The notes under the pieces are model-generated. The model searched no databases, was not told where the DNA came from, and saw only the letters and a program-made list of their open reading frames with translations. Source: Pseudomonas sp. ATCC PTA-122608 (GTDB lineage: Bacteria; Pseudomonadota; Gammaproteobacteria; Pseudomonadales; Pseudomonadaceae). Taken from it: 64,000 bases of DNA. Every line of letters begins with the position of its first letter. The stretch's first letter is position 1. Positions 63,839 through 64,000 of this stretch are shown in pieces. The stretch is from assembly GCF_001952855.1 (NCBI RefSeq), contig NZ_LPNO01000052.1, positions 32,186 through 96,185 on the forward strand, written 5' to 3'. The position numbers and the translations under genes were made by a program.

Positions 63839-64000
63839 TTATAAAGATGACGCTCGGATTCGCCGCATGGGGCCAATCTCGGAAATTTTGGGTCCAGGCC
63901 GCACAAACGGCCAAAGGCTGATCAAGATACACAGCAGGCCCAAACCACACAAGCCGCCGAAAGTAGGAGAAACCCGCGCCGCGCTGGCTTTATCGGCAGG
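63839..64000 (-). other. Open reading frame reaching the right edge, not assigned
   Basis: On the minus strand a frame is open from the right edge to a stop at 63839-63841. Its visible part has one hydrophobic stretch (GLCGLGLLCILISLWPF). It could be the C-terminal end of a gene that starts outside the window, or chance. In P. aeruginosa ppc lies on this side of adk, but the visible residues do not resemble the end of Ppc. Confidence 0.25.

Noticed and set aside
63839..64000. End of ppc at the right edge
   Set aside because: The visible residues contain a hydrophobic stretch and no Ppc-like C-terminus; left unassigned.

Overview
The window looks like chromosome of a Pseudomonas, most likely the P. 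fluorescens group. Support comes from GC-rich coding sequence, mvaT instead of hns, a PctA-type amino-acid chemoreceptor, the edd-glk-gltR-gtrS / gap glucose block, and thirteen doublet REP palindromes of the kind typical of fluorescent pseudomonads. There are no tRNA or rRNA genes, no insertion sequences, no prophage and no CRISPR array. This is mainly core genome with a few variable insertions.

Layout. 1-4 kb: 3' part of yajQ is cut by the window edge; then a PanE-like reductase, an orphan PAS histidine kinase and a PduO-type cobalamin adenosyltransferase. 4-11.7 kb: Nudix/ThiE fusion, argJ, secA, dciA and a HerA/DUF853 ATPase. 11.8-17.1 kb: PctA-like chemoreceptor, purU, mvaT, sbcB. 17.3-24 kb: a tightly overlapping six-gene membrane operon (RDD, SpoIIM, DUF4129, DUF4350, MoxR, DUF58), the least understood system here. 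24-30.3 kb: PilZ protein, lipoprotein, pyruvate kinase, enoyl-CoA hydratase, ferredoxin-type reductase, class I fumarase. 30.5-35.3 kb: a DctB/DctD-type two-component system (MifSR-like) next to an alpha-ketoglutarate permease whose leader has a good sigma-54 promoter and a Crc/Hfq-type A-rich motif. 35.3-39 kb: a four-repeat membrane protein, flavin reductase, small proteins and an AraC regulator. 39-45.4 kb: gtrS, gltR, glk and edd, divergent from gap, with a HexR-type operator on each side of the shared intergenic region. 45.5-51.2 kb: Fur-regulated cell-surface signalling heme uptake (ECF sigma, FecR anti-sigma, TonB-dependent receptor), HemO/PigA-type heme oxygenase and a YbaN protein. 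51.3-58 kb: a second chemoreceptor, a nitroreductase and a probable iron-related operon (DUF1111 di-heme protein, imelysin-like lipoprotein, DUF1513). 58-64 kb: rsmJ, a proline-rich protein with an internal duplication, an extensin-like protein, a PEP mutase-family enzyme, DUF72, tsaB and adk.

How the parts work together: the glucose block feeds the Entner-Doudoroff pathway under HexR and GtrS/GltR control. Pyruvate kinase, fumarase and the alpha-ketoglutarate uptake module belong to central carbon metabolism. The heme module runs from outer-membrane import to heme cleavage. Start codons were chosen by ribosome-binding sites, overlaps with neighbours and family length; all assignments are by reading, with no database search.
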